A DNA stretch of 64,000 bases from Neisseria subflava (GCF_003044935.1 NZ_POXP01000003.1:186001-250000); one strand, 5' to 3'; positions 19,275 through 29,823 are shown, counted from the first letter of the stretch. Notes: generated by a model from the letters alone, not told the origin. Numbers and translations are program-made.

Positions 19275-20177
19275 ATGCCTTCAGAACACCTTATTTCTTC
19301 CACTGCCGCAACGCCGTCTGAATATACCGTTGCGTGGGTGTTCGGTCAGCCTGTCACCGATGTGCCGCAGGATTTGTTTATTCCGCCTGATGCGTTGAAG
19401 GTGGTATTGAGCAGCTTCCAAGGGCCGTTGGATTTGCTGCTGTACCTTATCCGCAAGCAAAATATCGATGTCCTCGATATTCCGATGGTGAAGATTACCG
19501 AGCAGTATCTGCACTATATTGCCCAAATGGAAGCGTATCAGTTTGATTTGGCGGCAGAATACCTGCTGATGGCGGCGATGTTGATTGAAATTAAATCGCG
19601 CCTGCTGTTGCCGCGTCCTGAAGAAGTTGAGGATGAAGAGGCGGATCCGCGTGCCGAGTTGGTGCGCCGTCTGTTGGCTTACGAACAGATGAAGCTGGCG
19701 GCTCAGGGCTTGGATGCGTTGCCGCGTGCCGGACGTGATTTTGCTTGGGCGTATTTGCCGCTGGAAATTGCGGTCGAAGCGAAGTTGCCGGAAGTGTACG
19801 TTGCCGATTTGACGCAGGCTTGGTTGGGTATTTTGTCGCGTGCCAAGCATACGCGCAGTCATGAAGTGGTGCGGGAAACCATTTCCGTGCGCGCGCAGAT
19901 GACGGCGATTTTGCGCCGTTTGAACGAAAGCGGTATCAGCAAATTCAGCGATTTGTTTAAGCCGGAGCAGGGTGCGACATATGTGGTGGTCAATTTTATT
20001 GCATTGCTGGAATTGGCTAAAGAAGGCTTGGTGCGTATCGTACAGCCGGAAAATTATGGTGAAATCGAAATCAGCCTGAAAGACGGTTTGGAAATAAACG
20101 AAGCCGAAATGCTTTCAGACGGCCTTGAAATCGATGAAACCGATAACGGGTATTTGGAAAAAGAGAATTTAAGATGA
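19275..20177 (+). CDS. scpA: Segregation and condensation protein A
   Basis: 300 residues, the kleisin subunit that bridges SMC heads. The family segments are clear: FQGPLDLLLYLIRKQNIDVLDIPMVKITEQYLHYI, then EYLLMAAMLIEIKSRLLLPRPE, the acidic linker EEVEDEEADPR, and the C-terminal winged helix (FSDLFKPEQGATYVVVNFIALLELAKEGLVRIVQPENYGEIEI). An N-terminal extension of about 45 residues and an acidic C-terminal tail of 30 exceed the usual core. scpB and smc are not adjacent. The stop overlaps the brnQ start (ATGA), so the two are translated together. Confidence 0.92.
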   Translation: MPSEHLISSTAATPSEYTVAWVFGQPVTDVPQDLFIPPDALKVVLSSFQGPLDLLLYLIRKQNIDVLDIPMVKITEQYLHYIAQMEAYQFDLAAEYLLMAAMLIEIKSRLLLPRPEEVEDEEADPRAELVRRLLAYEQMKLAAQGLDALPRAGRDFAWAYLPLEIAVEAKLPEVYVADLTQAWLGILSRAKHTRSHEVVRETISVRAQMTAILRRLNESGISKFSDLFKPEQGATYVVVNFIALLELAKEGLVRIVQPENYGEIEISLKDGLEINEAEMLSDGLEIDETDNGYLEKENLR

Positions 20178-21502
20178 ATTCGACGATAAGTCGCAGTAAG
20201 GCCTCTTTATGGGCGGTGGGCTTGATGCTGTTTGCGCTGTTTTTTGGCGCGGGTAACTTAATTTACCCTGCTTATTTGGGGCAGCAGGCCGGCGAAAACT
20301 GGCTTTCGGCAATGTTCGGCTTTTTGTTGACCGGGGCGGGTTTGCCATTGCTGGGTGTGATTGCCGTCGGCTATTCCGGCTCGCGCGATGTGGAAGCATT
20401 GGCTTCCCGTGTTGCGCCTTGGTACGGCGTGACTTTTGCCGCCGCGCTTTATCTGGCAATCGGCCCCTTGTTTGCCATGCCGCGTACAGCAACAGTATCT
20501 TTTGAAACTGCAATTTCTCCTTTCATTGATGAATCTTGGAAAAATATCGCATTGGCCGTATTCAGCCTGGTGTTTTTCGGCATGACTTATTGGCTGTCGA
20601 TTTCTCCGGGGAAACTGGTTGACCGTATCGGTAAAATCCTTACGCCCATTTTGTTGCTGGCAATTGCAATATTGGTCGGCTATGCCGCTATTAACCCGAT
20701 GGGTATGCCGCAGGCGGCGCAAGGTGATTTTGCTACTCATCCGTTGGTTAAAGGTATTTTGGAAGGCTACGGCACCATGGACGCGCTGGCTTCGCTGGTG
20801 TTTGCCATTATCGTCATTGATGCCGTTCGCGCCATGGGCGTGGACAACCGTGCGGACTTGTTGAAGACCACGACGATTTCCGGTGTGTTGGCGGCTTCTT
20901 GTTTGGCAGTGGTTTACCTGTTTATCGGCTATATGGGCGCGACAGGTGTGGCAGGTATAGGCTTGCAGGAAAACGGCGCGTCTGTTTTGTCTAAAACCGC
21001 ACAGCACTATTTCGGTACGGCCGGTATTGTGTTGCTTGGCGTCATGGTACTGCTTGCCTGTCTGAGTACGGCGGTTGGCTTGATTACTTCATGCGCCGAA
21101 TATTTCAACCGTCTTTGCCCGGGCATTTCTTATAAAGCCTTTGTGATACTGAATACAGTGGTGTCTATCCTGTTGGCCAACAAAGGCCTGTCAGCGATTT
21201 TGCAGTTTTCTATCCCTATGTTGATGCTGTTGTATCCGCTGACTATCGTCATCATTCTGCTGGCTTTGACAGATAAACTGTTTGGCGGCGGCCGTATTGT
21301 CTATTTCTGTACCATGATGGCGGCCCTTATGGTCGGTTTGCTCGATGCCTATAAGGCCGCGTTTGGATTTGATGCCGAAACTGCGGCTGCCATCGAGCGC
21401 GCATTGCCGTTTTACAATATCGGTTTAGGATGGGTTGTTCCCTCTTTAGCCTGCTTTATACTCGGCTGCATTTTGAATGCGGCGTTGAAGAAAAAAGCAT
21501 GA
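20174..21502 (+). CDS. brnQ: Branched-chain amino acid:cation symporter, LIVCS family
   Basis: 442 residues with about 12 membrane segments. The N-terminal ALFFGAGNLIYPAYLGQQAG and IGPLFAMPRTATVSFE segments are hallmarks of BrnQ carriers, which import Leu, Ile and Val with Na+ or H+. The start overlaps the scpA stop by four bases (ATGA), an unusual pairing of a chromosome-segregation gene with a permease that implies coupling of expression, not function. A possible sodium dependence would connect with the NQR module further on. Confidence 0.93.
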   Translation: MNSTISRSKASLWAVGLMLFALFFGAGNLIYPAYLGQQAGENWLSAMFGFLLTGAGLPLLGVIAVGYSGSRDVEALASRVAPWYGVTFAAALYLAIGPLFAMPRTATVSFETAISPFIDESWKNIALAVFSLVFFGMTYWLSISPGKLVDRIGKILTPILLLAIAILVGYAAINPMGMPQAAQGDFATHPLVKGILEGYGTMDALASLVFAIIVIDAVRAMGVDNRADLLKTTTISGVLAASCLAVVYLFIGYMGATGVAGIGLQENGASVLSKTAQHYFGTAGIVLLGVMVLLACLSTAVGLITSCAEYFNRLCPGISYKAFVILNTVVSILLANKGLSAILQFSIPMLMLLYPLTIVIILLALTDKLFGGGRIVYFCTMMAALMVGLLDAYKAAFGFDAETAAAIERALPFYNIGLGWVVPSLACFILGCILNAALKKKA

Positions 21503-21505
21503 TGA

Positions 21506-21543
21506 CAAACAGGCCGTCTGAAATGTTCAGACGGCCTGTTTAT
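21506..21543 (+). terminator. Inverted DUS pair after brnQ
   Basis: AACAGGCCGTCTGAA (21508-21522) and TTCAGACGGCCTGTT (21526-21540), then TATTT. Confidence 0.8.
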
Positions 21544-21580
21544 TTCGCCGACCACGCAAACGACAGATGATTTTTTTAAA

Positions 21581-21630
21581 GAAATCCGTTATAATTGAAA
21601 AATTAAGGCTTTGCGAAATACCGTTTCGCA
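21581..21630 (+). promoter_or_regulatory. rpmB promoter -10 and leader hairpin
   Basis: GAAATCCGTTATAAT (21581-21595) carries a perfect -10 box; the same 15 bases occur before queC. No good -35 is seen. Just after the expected start (about 21602), TGCGAAA (21612-21618) and TTTCGCA (21624-21630) form a hairpin at the head of a leader of about 150 bases, a possible ribosomal-protein autoregulation site. Confidence 0.5.
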
Positions 21631-21752
21631 GATGCAACATATTGAGAAGATTTATTTCCACAAATCCCGTTTTTTCAGCAAACGACTTGAACTGAAGGCG
21701 GATTTCGTGGTATAAATCGCGTTTTACTATTTTAGAAGTTTGGAGACTAACC

Positions 21753-21986
21753 ATGGCACGAGTTTGCAAAGTGACCGGTAAGCGCCCGATGTCTGGCAAT
21801 AACGTATCACACGCCAACAACAAAACCAAACGTCGTTTTTTGCCTAACTTGCAATCACGTCGTTTCTGGGTAGAAAGTGAAAACCGCTGGGTTCGCCTGC
21901 GCGTTTCTAACGCTGCATTGCGCACCATCGATAAAGTAGGCATTGATGTCGTATTGGCTGATTTGCGTGCTCGCGGCGAAGCTTAA
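21753..21986 (+). CDS. rpmB: 50S ribosomal protein L28
   Basis: 77 residues, standard length. [34 protein letters not shown] is the typical L28 start, and it ends [13 protein letters not shown] precedes the ATG. It forms an operon with rpmG, 30 bases downstream, the usual bacterial pair. Confidence 0.98.
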   Translation: MARVCKVTGKRPMSGNNVSHANNKTKRRFLPNLQSRRFWVESENRWVRLRVSNAALRTIDKVGIDVVLADLRARGEA

Positions 21987-22016
21987 TTTAAACACCATTA
22001 ATTAAGGATTACTGCA

Positions 22017-22172
22017 ATGCGCGATAAAATCAAACTGGAGTCCAGCGCTGGTACTGGTCACTTCTACACAACTACTAAAAACAAACGTACTATGCCTGGC
22101 AAACTGGAAATCAAAAAATTTGACCCAGTAGCCCGTAAACACGTTATTTACAAAGAAACTAAATTGAAATAA
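22017..22172 (+). CDS. rpmG: 50S ribosomal protein L33
   Basis: 51 residues encoded right after rpmB, with AAGGA upstream. The sequence runs [20 protein letters not shown] and ends [10 protein letters not shown]. It lacks the four zinc-binding cysteines, so it is the zinc-independent (C-) form usual in proteobacteria. It is too short for standard length cut-offs but unambiguous. Confidence 0.97.
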   Translation: MRDKIKLESSAGTGHFYTTTKNKRTMPGKLEIKKFDPVARKHVIYKETKLK

Positions 22173-22187
22173 TCCAGTTTCTTCCAA

Positions 22188-22222
22188 GAAAAAGCTCCTG
22201 TTTTGCAGGAGCTTTTCTTTTT
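22188..22222 (+). terminator. Terminator of rpmB-rpmG
   Basis: AAAAGCTCCTG (22190-22200), 5-base loop, CAGGAGCTTTT (22206-22216), then CTTTTTATTTT. Strong intrinsic terminator without DUS. Confidence 0.9.
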
Positions 22223-22299
22223 ATTTTCTGATTGGTTTTTGGGGGGCTTGTTTCAAATGTGTATGCAAGATATTTTTGGATTGCTTTGGAATAGACAAA

Positions 22300-22345
22300 A
22301 TAAAAGAGCGTGTATCCATTGGGATTACGCTCTTTTATTTTTCAG
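22300..22345. terminator. Bidirectional terminator ahead of nqrM end
   Basis: TAAAAGAGCGT (22301-22311) and ACGCTCTTTTA (22327-22337); the 15-base loop can itself pair partly (ATCC/GGAT). T-rich on both strands. It should end the minus-strand apbE-nqrM transcript. Confidence 0.75.
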
Positions 22346-22400
22346 ACGGCCTGATAGGGGATAAGCAGTCTTAAATCACTAATAAACATTCAACAACGAC

Positions 22401-22622
22401 TTAATGATCGACTTTGATGCCTTGGTTGTCAGAATGTTGTTTTTTATCTAGCTCTTTTTGCAAGGTATCGCATGGCGTGTCGCAATCGCACATTTTCTTC
22501 ATGCCGAGCGAGGAAATGCCGCCGCAGCTGCCTTTGATGGTGCGTTTGGAGAAAATATAGCCGACTGCCATGCCGAGGATGACAATGATAAAGATGCCGA
22601 AAGTCAGAAGAAGGGTTTTCAT
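22401..22622 (-). CDS. nqrM: Na+-NQR maturation protein NqrM
   Basis: 73 residues. One N-terminal membrane helix (residues 3-24) followed by a short domain with four cysteines, Cys33 in GSCGG and Cys45/47/51 in MCDCDTPC. This is the DUF539/NqrM pattern; NqrM is thought to deliver iron for the Fe(Cys)4 centre between NqrD and NqrE. It follows apbE by 17 bases, the order found in other NQR-containing bacteria. Confidence 0.92.
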   Translation of the reverse strand: MKTLLLTFGIFIIVILGMAVGYIFSKRTIKGSCGGISSLGMKKMCDCDTPCDTLQKELDKKQHSDNQGIKVDH

Positions 22623-22639
22623 GTGTGTATTCCTGAAGA

Positions 22640-23707
22640 TTAGTTTAATAATTTCTTGAATGCGCTGGACATTTTAGTATGGTAGCCGCCTTGCGGGGTC
22701 CGGATGATAAGGAAAACGGCGAGATTTTCTTGCTCGGCAAGTTTAAGCGCTTCGGTTTCTCCGAGGACGAACAATCCGGTTGAAAGGCCGTCTGCAAGTG
22801 TGGCGTTTTCAGCTACTACGCTGATGGAAGCAAGGTTGTGACTGATGGGTTGTTTGGTTTTAGGGTTGATGATATGGGAAAGGCGGCGGCCTGACTTATC
22901 GACATGGAAAATGCGGTAGTCGCCGGATGTGGCCAGTGATTTATTGTCCAATGGAATGGTGATTTGAGTGGCGCCGCCTTGAACGATATTGGGCTGCTCG
23001 ATGCCGATACGCCAAGGGTTGCCTTGCGCATTGTGGCCTTTGCCATGCAACTCGCCTCCGATTTCTACCAAATAATTGCCGATATTGAGTTTTTCAAGTT
23101 CGGCGGCGGTTTTATCCACGCCAAAACCTTTGGCGATGGAGGATAGGTCTAAATAGACTTCGGGATGGGTTTTGGCGAGTGTAGGCTGCTGACCATCTTG
23201 GGAAAGTTTGAGTTTGTCCGTACCGACCATTTCTGAAGCATGTTGGATTTCTTGTGCAGTCGGTTCGTGCGTGATTTCTTTTTGCGGGCCGAATCCCCAA
23301 AGGTTGACCAAAGGGCCGACGGTTACGTCCAGTGCGCCGTGCGTCAATTTGTTTAAACGCAAGGCTTCGCCGGTTACATAGGCAAAGTCTTGGGAAATAG
23401 GCATGGCCTGATTGACGGTGCGCAGTTGGTTGAATTGGCTGATTTCGGAATCGGTTTGGTAGGTAGACATTTGCCGGTTGACTTCTTTAAGCGCGTCATC
23501 AATGCGTTTTTGTATTTCGGCGGGGGAAGGGAGTTTGTCTTGGCCGTCTGAAAGGTATTTGACGGTATAGGTCGTGCCCATGGTCTCGCCTTGCAGGGTG
23601 ATGGTTTGTTGTTTTTCAGGTTGGCAGGCAGAGAGCGTGAGTGCGGAAACGATGGCAACGGTACAACCGATTATCGGACGGTAAAACGAATTGGAAAGAA
23701 ACAGCAT
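22640..23707 (-). CDS. apbE: FAD:protein FMN transferase (flavin transferase)
   Basis: 355 residues. Lipoprotein signal ending LSAC (Cys28), then the ApbE domain with GETMGTTYTVKY, LDVTVGPLVNLWGFG, YLDLSSIAKGFGVDKTA, YLVEIGGELHGKG and the metal-site region VVAENATLADGLSTGLFVLG. It attaches FMN covalently to threonines in NqrB and NqrC, so its place after nqrF is functional. A strong terminator lies between nqrF and this gene, so it may have its own promoter or depend on read-through. DUS copies near 22786 and 23541 lie within the coding region. Confidence 0.93.
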   Translation of the reverse strand: MLFLSNSFYRPIIGCTVAIVSALTLSACQPEKQQTITLQGETMGTTYTVKYLSDGQDKLPSPAEIQKRIDDALKEVNRQMSTYQTDSEISQFNQLRTVNQAMPISQDFAYVTGEALRLNKLTHGALDVTVGPLVNLWGFGPQKEITHEPTAQEIQHASEMVGTDKLKLSQDGQQPTLAKTHPEVYLDLSSIAKGFGVDKTAAELEKLNIGNYLVEIGGELHGKGHNAQGNPWRIGIEQPNIVQGGATQITIPLDNKSLATSGDYRIFHVDKSGRRLSHIINPKTKQPISHNLASISVVAENATLADGLSTGLFVLGETEALKLAEQENLAVFLIIRTPQGGYHTKMSSAFKKLLN

Positions 23708-23760
23708 AAGGGATTTGCGGATTATTTTTTGAAGCCTTTATTGTATCGTAAAAGAAAGGT

Positions 23761-23836
23761 TCAGGCCGTCTGAAAGTATGGTTTTCAGACGGCCTGGCAA
23801 TAAAAAAGGAAGAAACCGAAGTTTCTTCCTTTTTGT
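23761..23836. terminator. Two stacked terminators between nqrF and apbE
   Basis: First after nqrF on the minus strand: AAAAAAGGAAGAAAC (23802-23816), CGAA loop, GTTTCTTCCTTTTT (23821-23834), T-rich on both strands. Then a DUS pair (AGGCCGTCTGAAA at 23763-23775 with TTTCAGACGGCCT at 23783-23795). Confidence 0.85.
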
Positions 23837-23839
23837 CTG

Positions 23840-25057
23840 TTAGCCGCCGAAATCGTCCAAAAGGATGTTTTCGTCTTCCACGCCCAAGTCTTTGAGCATT
23901 TTGATCACGGACTGGTTCATGATTGGAGGGCCGCACATGTAGAATTCGCAGTCTTCCGGTGCTTCGTGGTTTTTCAGGTGGTTTTCGTAAACCACGTTGT
24001 GAATGAAGCCTGTGTAACCGTCCCAGTTGTCTTCAGGCAATGGGTCGGACAGGGCGACGTGCCATGTGAAGTTCGGGAATTCTGCTGCGAGTTGGTCGAA
24101 GTCTTCGACATAGAACATCTCGCGTTTAGAACGGGCACCATACCAGAAAGTAATTTTACGTTTGGAGTTCAAACGTTTCAGCTGGTCGAAAATGTGGGAG
24201 CGCATCGGCGCCATACCTGCACCGCCGCCGATGAATACCATTTCGGCATCGGTATCTTTGGCAAAGAATTCGCCAAACGGACCGGAAATCGTTACTTTAT
24301 CACCGGCTTTAAGCGACCAGATATAAGACGACATTTGTCCTGGAGGCGCATCAGGTACGCGTGGAGGAGGCGTAGCGATACGCACGTTCAGCATGATGAT
24401 GCCTTTTTCTTCAGGGTATGAAGCCATAGAGTAGGCACGCAAAATCGGCTCGTCCACTTTGGAAACGTATTGCCACAGATTGTATTTGTCCCAGTCTTCG
24501 TGGTATTCCTTAGGAATGTCGAAGTCTTTGTAGGCAACAGTGTGAGGAGGGGCTTCAATTTGGATGTAGCCGCCGGCGCGGAAAGGAACTTCTTCACCTT
24601 CAGGAATGGCAAGCTTGAGTTCTTTAATGAACGTTGCTTTGTTGTCATTGGAGATGACAGTACATTCCCATTTTTTCACGCCGAATACTTCTTCCGGTAC
24701 TTCGATGTCCATGTCGGTTTTAACGTTGACCTGACAAGACAGACGGCAGCCTTCGCGCGCTTCGCGTTTGCTGATGTGGGACAACTCGGTTGGCAGAATG
24801 TCGCCACCGCCGCTTTTCACGACAACGCGGCACTGGCCGCATGAGCCGCCGCCACCGCAGGCGGAAGGAACGAAGATACCTTGGCTGGCAAGCGCACCCA
24901 GCAGTTTGCCGCCGGCAGGCATCGTCAGCTCTTTTTCGTTATTGACTTTGATGGTGATGTCGCCTTCGCTCACCAACTTGGATTTGGCAAACAGAATCAT
25001 CAGTGCCAACACCAAGACGATGAGGGTGAACATCACGATACCTAAAATAATCTCCAT
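23840..25057 (-). CDS. nqrF: Na+-NQR subunit F (NADH dehydrogenase subunit)
   Basis: 405 residues: an N-terminal membrane helix (about 3-25), a plant-type 2Fe-2S ferredoxin domain with [12 protein letters not shown] and a later CRLSC, then a ferredoxin-reductase domain with the FAD motif RAYSMASYP and NADH-binding [17 protein letters not shown]. It accepts electrons from NADH and passes them FAD to 2Fe-2S. Last of the six-gene nqr operon, 13 bases after nqrE. Confidence 0.97.
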   Translation of the reverse strand: MEIILGIVMFTLIVLVLALMILFAKSKLVSEGDITIKVNNEKELTMPAGGKLLGALASQGIFVPSACGGGGSCGQCRVVVKSGGGDILPTELSHISKREAREGCRLSCQVNVKTDMDIEVPEEVFGVKKWECTVISNDNKATFIKELKLAIPEGEEVPFRAGGYIQIEAPPHTVAYKDFDIPKEYHEDWDKYNLWQYVSKVDEPILRAYSMASYPEEKGIIMLNVRIATPPPRVPDAPPGQMSSYIWSLKAGDKVTISGPFGEFFAKDTDAEMVFIGGGAGMAPMRSHIFDQLKRLNSKRKITFWYGARSKREMFYVEDFDQLAAEFPNFTWHVALSDPLPEDNWDGYTGFIHNVVYENHLKNHEAPEDCEFYMCGPPIMNQSVIKMLKDLGVEDENILLDDFGG

Positions 25058-25070
25058 GCCGATTCCTTTC

Positions 25071-25664
25071 TTATAACTGGATGCCGGAGAACGACATAAA
25101 CGCCATTGCCATCAGGCCAGCAGCGATAAAGGTAATGCCCAAGCCTTTGAGGCCTTTAGGGACATCCGAATATTTCATTTTTTCGGTAATGCCCGCCAAA
25201 GCGACAATAGCCAAAAGCCAGCCCAAACCTGCACCGAAACCGTATACAACGGACTCGCCGAAGTTGTATTCGCGTTGCGCCATAAACGATACGGCACCGA
25301 AAATTGCGCAGTTTACGGTAATTAGAGGCAGGTAGATACCCAATGCGTTGTAAAGGGCAGGAACGAATTTGTCCAAGAACATTTCCAAAATCTGCACCAA
25401 AGCGGCAATCACGCCGATGAAGGTGATGAATTTCAGGAAGGTCAGGTCCACGCCTTCAACCAGCGCGCCGTCTTTCAACAGCGAGTAAACCAGTTGGTTG
25501 GCTGGGACGGACAGGCCGAGTACGAAAGTTACAGCAACGCCCAAACCGAATGCAGTGGATACTTTTTTAGATACCGCCAAAAATGTACACATCCCCAAGA
25601 AGAAGGACAGTGCCATGTTTTCCAGAAAGACGGATTTTACAAAGAGGCTTAAGTAATGTTCCAT
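25071..25664 (-). CDS. nqrE: Na+-NQR subunit E
   Basis: 197 residues, six membrane segments, beginning [30 protein letters not shown]. The Cys in GMCTF and the one in NCAIFG are those that, with two in NqrD, hold the membrane-buried iron centre. Integral membrane subunit of the sodium pump. Three bases from nqrD. Confidence 0.97.
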   Translation of the reverse strand: MEHYLSLFVKSVFLENMALSFFLGMCTFLAVSKKVSTAFGLGVAVTFVLGLSVPANQLVYSLLKDGALVEGVDLTFLKFITFIGVIAALVQILEMFLDKFVPALYNALGIYLPLITVNCAIFGAVSFMAQREYNFGESVVYGFGAGLGWLLAIVALAGITEKMKYSDVPKGLKGLGITFIAAGLMAMAFMSFSGIQL

Positions 25665-25667
25665 GTG

Positions 25668-26294
25668 TTATTTCTCCGCCTGTTCAGGTTTCCAAGTGCG
25701 CAGGCCCCATACCAAGAAGCCGATGATGAAGAACGCGCTGGGAGCGAGCAGGAACAAGCCGTTGGTTTGATACCAGCCGCCATCTTGTACGGTTTGGAAA
25801 ATGGTGTAGCCAAAGAGCTTGCCAGAGCCGACCAGTTCGCGGATGGTTGCGATGATGATCAACATCATGCCGTAACCTGCGCCGTTGCCGATACCGTCAA
25901 CCAAGCTTTCCAGCGGTGGCTCTTTCATGGCGAATGCTTCGGCACGGCCCATCACGATACAGTTGGTAATAATCAGGCCGACGAATACGGATAGCTGTTT
26001 GGACAGCTCATAAGCAAAGGCTTGGAGCAGTTGGTCAACCAGTGTTACCAAGGAAGCAACAATCGCCATTTGCACAATAATACGGATGCTGTTGGGGATG
26101 TAGTTGCGTACCAATGAGATGAAAAAGCTGGAAAAACCGGTTACCAAACTCACGGAAATACCCATCACGATGGCCGTCTGAAGCTTGGTGGTAACCGCCA
26201 AAGCCGAACAAATACCCAAAACCTGCAAGGCAATCGGGTTGTTGTCGATAAAGGGTGAAAACATCAAATATTTCAAGCGTTTCATGTCAGCCAT
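25668..26294 (-). CDS. nqrD: Na+-NQR subunit D
   Basis: 208 residues, six membrane segments. The segments [13 protein letters not shown] and [15 protein letters not shown]-type (here [17 protein letters not shown]) contain the two iron-centre cysteines. Related to NqrE and to RnfE; the surrounding genes fix it as NqrD. The start codon overlaps the nqrC stop by one base (TAATG). A DUS near 26173 is read in frame. Confidence 0.97.
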   Translation of the reverse strand: MADMKRLKYLMFSPFIDNNPIALQVLGICSALAVTTKLQTAIVMGISVSLVTGFSSFFISLVRNYIPNSIRIIVQMAIVASLVTLVDQLLQAFAYELSKQLSVFVGLIITNCIVMGRAEAFAMKEPPLESLVDGIGNGAGYGMMLIIIATIRELVGSGKLFGYTIFQTVQDGGWYQTNGLFLLAPSAFFIIGFLVWGLRTWKPEQAEK

Positions 26295-27070
26295 TATTGT
26301 GCTCCTGCTGATTTTAATTTGTTCAGGTAGGGGATATAGCCGTTTTCGCCGAACCAGTAGGCGAACGAACCTTGCACGCCTTTAGATGTCAGCGATGCGC
26401 CGGAGAGGGCATCTACGCCGTGTTCTTTGTCCGAACTTGCGCCTTTGCCAACATGCAGGGCGAGTTTGCCTTGTTCGTCAAACAGTTTTTTGCCGACGAA
26501 TTTTTGTTGCCACAACGGATTGCCGATTTCGCCGCCCAAGCCCGGGGTTTCGCCTTGGTCGTAGTAGGTAATGCCGTTGATGGTGTTGCCGTCGGGTTGG
26601 ATGGCGACAAAACCGTACATAACAGACCACAAACCGTTACCGTGCATAGGCAGGATGATTTGGCTGACTTTGCCATCATCGCCTTTTACCAGATAAACCT
26701 CGGTGTATTTGGCACGGCTTTTGATGCCGGCCAAATCGTCTTCGGGTTTGATTTGGATGCTTTGGGCAGGGTCTTTGCCGGCGACGCGTGCGCTGAAGTC
26801 TTTAGGCGCATCGGCGACATATTCGCCGGTTGCCAAGTCCACGACACGTTGCTCGATACGCTCGGCAAAGGTTTTGCTGATGTCGGTGTCTTTATCCATC
26901 AAACCGGCTACGCTCAAGATATAGCCTTGTTTGTCTTGGAGTTTTTGTTTCTCTTGGATGGGTTTCAAGCCGACGACCGCACCAGCAACGATGATGGAAC
27001 AAATCAGGCTGACAACCAATACCACAATCAGCGTGCCGCTGAAGCTGTCTTTATCGAATTTCTTAGCCAT
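26294..27070 (-). CDS. nqrC: Na+-NQR subunit C
   Basis: 258 residues from ATG at 27068-27070; the frame is open for 25 more codons upstream but these overlap the nqrB end. One N-terminal membrane helix (about 12-35) and a periplasmic domain with the covalent FMN site [10 protein letters not shown], where ApbE links FMN to the threonine. The start overlaps the nqrB stop by eight bases, so translation is coupled. Confidence 0.96.
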   Translation of the reverse strand: MAKKFDKDSFSGTLIVVLVVSLICSIIVAGAVVGLKPIQEKQKLQDKQGYILSVAGLMDKDTDISKTFAERIEQRVVDLATGEYVADAPKDFSARVAGKDPAQSIQIKPEDDLAGIKSRAKYTEVYLVKGDDGKVSQIILPMHGNGLWSVMYGFVAIQPDGNTINGITYYDQGETPGLGGEIGNPLWQQKFVGKKLFDEQGKLALHVGKGASSDKEHGVDALSGASLTSKGVQGSFAYWFGENGYIPYLNKLKSAGAQ

Positions 27071-28295
27071 TGCTGCGCGCCTTTCTGCGTTTGATGTTCG
27101 CTTGTGCGACGAAATAGTCGAAAATCGGGGCAAACAGGTTGGCAAACAGAATCGCCAACATCATGCCTTCGGGGTAAGCAGGGTTGACCACGCGGATCAA
27201 TACGCACATTACACCGATAAGCGCGCCGTACCACCATTTGCCGACATTGGTAAAGGAAGCGGAAACAGGGTCGGTCGCCATAAACAGCATACCGATGGCG
27301 AAGCCGCCGACTACCAAGTGCCAGTACCAAGGCATGGAGAACATGGCGTTGGTGTCCGAACCGATGAAGTTAAACAACGAAGACATGGCAATCATACCGA
27401 TCATCACGCCGGTGATAATGCGCCAAGAGGCAATGCGGGTGAACACGATAAACGCGCCGCCGATTAAGAGCGCCAAAGTGGATACTTCGCCGATTGAGCC
27501 GGGCACGTTACCGATAAACGCATCCATCCAAGAGATGTTTTGACCGGTTACAGCGTTTTTCAGGCCGTCTGCACCGTGTGCCGCCCATTGCGCCAAAGCA
27601 GTAGCACCGGAATAGCCGTCAACCGCAGTCCAAATGGTATCGCCGGTAATATTGGCAGGGTAGGCGAAGAACAGGAACGCACGGCCTGCAAGAGCAGGGT
27701 TCATGAAGTTTTTACCCGTACCGCCGAATACTTCTTTTGCAACCACAACACCGAAAGAAATACCCAAAGCCGCTTGCCACAAAGGCAGGGTAGGGGGAAC
27801 GATCAAAGCAAACAGAATCGAAGTTACGAAGAAACCTTCGTTGATTTCGTGTTTGCGTACAGTGGCGAACAAGACTTCCCAGAAGCCGCCCACAACAAAT
27901 ACAGTCGCGTAAATCGGGAGGAAGAAAATCGCGCCGAACAGCATTTTGCCCAACACGCCCGCTTCAGACGACATATTGATGCCCAAAGCGTTGGCAAGGG
28001 CGTAATGCCAGTCGTTGGCGATGTTTTGTTGCAGCAAATCAGGCGTTAACGCACCGAATGCCTGTACGCCGACGTTGTACATACCGTAGAACATGGCAGG
28101 GAACAAAGCCAGCCACACCAAAATCATCATGCGCTTGGAGTCGAGCGCGTCGCGGACGTGCGCCGCTTTGCGTGTTACCGCTCCGGATGTATAGAAAATC
28201 GTCGCCGCAGCTTCGTAGAGGGCATACCATTTTTCATGTTTGCCGCCCGGCAGGAAGTGCGGTTCGATTTTTTCAAGAAAATGTTTCAAGCCCAT
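27063..28295 (-). CDS. nqrB: Na+-NQR subunit B
   Basis: 410 residues with about ten membrane segments. The covalent FMN site is visible as [12 protein letters not shown]. NqrB binds ubiquinone and riboflavin and forms the main sodium path. N-terminal cytoplasmic stretch [27 protein letters not shown] is typical. Two bases separate its start from the nqrA stop. Confidence 0.97.
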   Translation of the reverse strand: MGLKHFLEKIEPHFLPGGKHEKWYALYEAAATIFYTSGAVTRKAAHVRDALDSKRMMILVWLALFPAMFYGMYNVGVQAFGALTPDLLQQNIANDWHYALANALGINMSSEAGVLGKMLFGAIFFLPIYATVFVVGGFWEVLFATVRKHEINEGFFVTSILFALIVPPTLPLWQAALGISFGVVVAKEVFGGTGKNFMNPALAGRAFLFFAYPANITGDTIWTAVDGYSGATALAQWAAHGADGLKNAVTGQNISWMDAFIGNVPGSIGEVSTLALLIGGAFIVFTRIASWRIITGVMIGMIAMSSLFNFIGSDTNAMFSMPWYWHLVVGGFAIGMLFMATDPVSASFTNVGKWWYGALIGVMCVLIRVVNPAYPEGMMLAILFANLFAPIFDYFVAQANIKRRKARSNG

Positions 28296-28297
28296 AA

Positions 28298-29641
28298 TCA
28301 GCCTTCCTTCTCAATGGTTTCCAGCACCTTGCGCAACAGCGGGCCGTATTCGTATTTGCCCGGGCAGACGAAGCTGCACAAAGCGAGGTCTTCTTCGTCC
28401 AATTCCAAGCAACCCAGTGCCTGAGCGCTGTCAGTATCGCCGACGATTAAATCGCGCAAGAGCAGGGTAGGCAGGATGTCCAAGGGCATCACGCGTTCGT
28501 AAGTGCCGATCGGTACCATGGCGCGGTCACCGCCGTTGACGGCTGTGTTGAACTTGAAGAGTTTGTTTTTCAGGAAATGGCCGAGGGTTGTGCGCGTGAT
28601 GGAGTATTTGTCCGGCTGCGGCGCAACCCAGCCGAACAGCTCTTTGCTGCGGCCTTCTTCGATAACCGAAATCTGATTGTGGTAGCGGCCGAGGTAATCG
28701 TGCGCGCCTTGTGCAATCGCGCCGTTCAATACTGAGCCGGAAATCACGCGGTTGTCTGCATCAACCAATTCGCCCGCAGTAATTTGCGATACTTTCGCAC
28801 CCAAAACGGTACGCAAGAGGCGCGGTTTGTTGACTTGAGAGCCACCCAAGGCAATCACGCGCTCGGTGTTCAGACGGCCTGTTGTAAACAAACGGCCAAT
28901 GGCAATCACATCTTGATAATTGACGGTCCAAACGGTTTTGTTCGCACCGACTGGCTCGATGAAATGAATGTGCGTTCCACTCAAACCGGCAGGATGCGGA
29001 CCGCCAAATTCATGTGTTTCGATGTTGGCAGCGTTTTCAGACGGCACGTCTGCGCCGGCTGCTTTACACACATGGATTTTACGTTCGGTCAGGCGGCTCA
29101 ATACCAACAGGCCGCGTTTGAAGTCTTCGGCGGCTTCTTTGATGATGACCGTAGGATCGGCAGCCAGCGGATTGGTGTCCATCGCATTGACGAAGATGGC
29201 GAACGGTTCGGCATCAACGGCAGGAATTTTGCTGAACGGACGGGTGCGCAGCGCAGTCCACAAACCGGATTGGATCAGGTTGCGGCGTACTTCTTCGCTG
29301 CTCAATTTTGCCAGCGCTTCAGGTGCGTAGCGTTCGAACTCGATTTCGTCGTTGCCTTCAACGGCAATCACGACTGACTGAAGTACGCGCTTTTCGCCAC
29401 GGTGAATCGCGGCGATTTTGCCTGAAGCCGGGGCAGTAAATACTACGCCCGGATTCTTTTTGTCTTCAAACAGCACTTGGCCTTTTTTGACGGCTTCACC
29501 TTCCTTGATTTTCATCGAGGGGCGCATGCCGACATATTCTTCGCCAAGCAACGCGACTTCGGTAATGGCCGGGCTGTCATAAATGACTTGCTCCGGTCTG
29601 CCTGCGATAGGCAGGTCTAAGCCTTTTTTTATCTTAATCAT
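28298..29641 (-). CDS. nqrA: Na+-NQR subunit A
   Basis: 447 residues, soluble, first gene of the operon. Begins [18 protein letters not shown], with [29 protein letters not shown], a barrel-sandwich-like segment typical of NqrA, and ends with the [26 protein letters not shown] region. It lies on the cytoplasmic side near the quinone site. Two DUS copies (near 28869 and 29036) are inside the gene. The start lacks a clear ribosome site. Confidence 0.97.
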   Translation of the reverse strand: MIKIKKGLDLPIAGRPEQVIYDSPAITEVALLGEEYVGMRPSMKIKEGEAVKKGQVLFEDKKNPGVVFTAPASGKIAAIHRGEKRVLQSVVIAVEGNDEIEFERYAPEALAKLSSEEVRRNLIQSGLWTALRTRPFSKIPAVDAEPFAIFVNAMDTNPLAADPTVIIKEAAEDFKRGLLVLSRLTERKIHVCKAAGADVPSENAANIETHEFGGPHPAGLSGTHIHFIEPVGANKTVWTVNYQDVIAIGRLFTTGRLNTERVIALGGSQVNKPRLLRTVLGAKVSQITAGELVDADNRVISGSVLNGAIAQGAHDYLGRYHNQISVIEEGRSKELFGWVAPQPDKYSITRTTLGHFLKNKLFKFNTAVNGGDRAMVPIGTYERVMPLDILPTLLLRDLIVGDTDSAQALGCLELDEEDLALCSFVCPGKYEYGPLLRKVLETIEKEG

Positions 29642-29794
29642 AAGGATGCGTTACTTTTTGGTGGGTTGAGATTCGGATGTCGGATTGTTTTTTCAGACAG
29701 CATGTAATGCTTTGAAACAACGGATGGGCCGTCTGAAAAAAGCAGAGGTTTGCTATAAAAACAACGAATAAACGCAAACAACAAAGCTTTAGAT

Positions 29795-29823
29795 TTTATC
29801 AGGTATAGGCTGCTTTATGTCAG
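29795..29823 (-). promoter_or_regulatory. Candidate promoter of the nqr operon
   Basis: On the minus strand CTGACA (29823-29818), a 17-base spacer and GATAAA (29800-29795), overlapping an alternative TAAAAT. It would give a leader of about 150 bases with one DUS. The rest of the 337-base gap 29642-29978 holds only the DUS-pair terminator of the antiporter gene. Confidence 0.4.
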
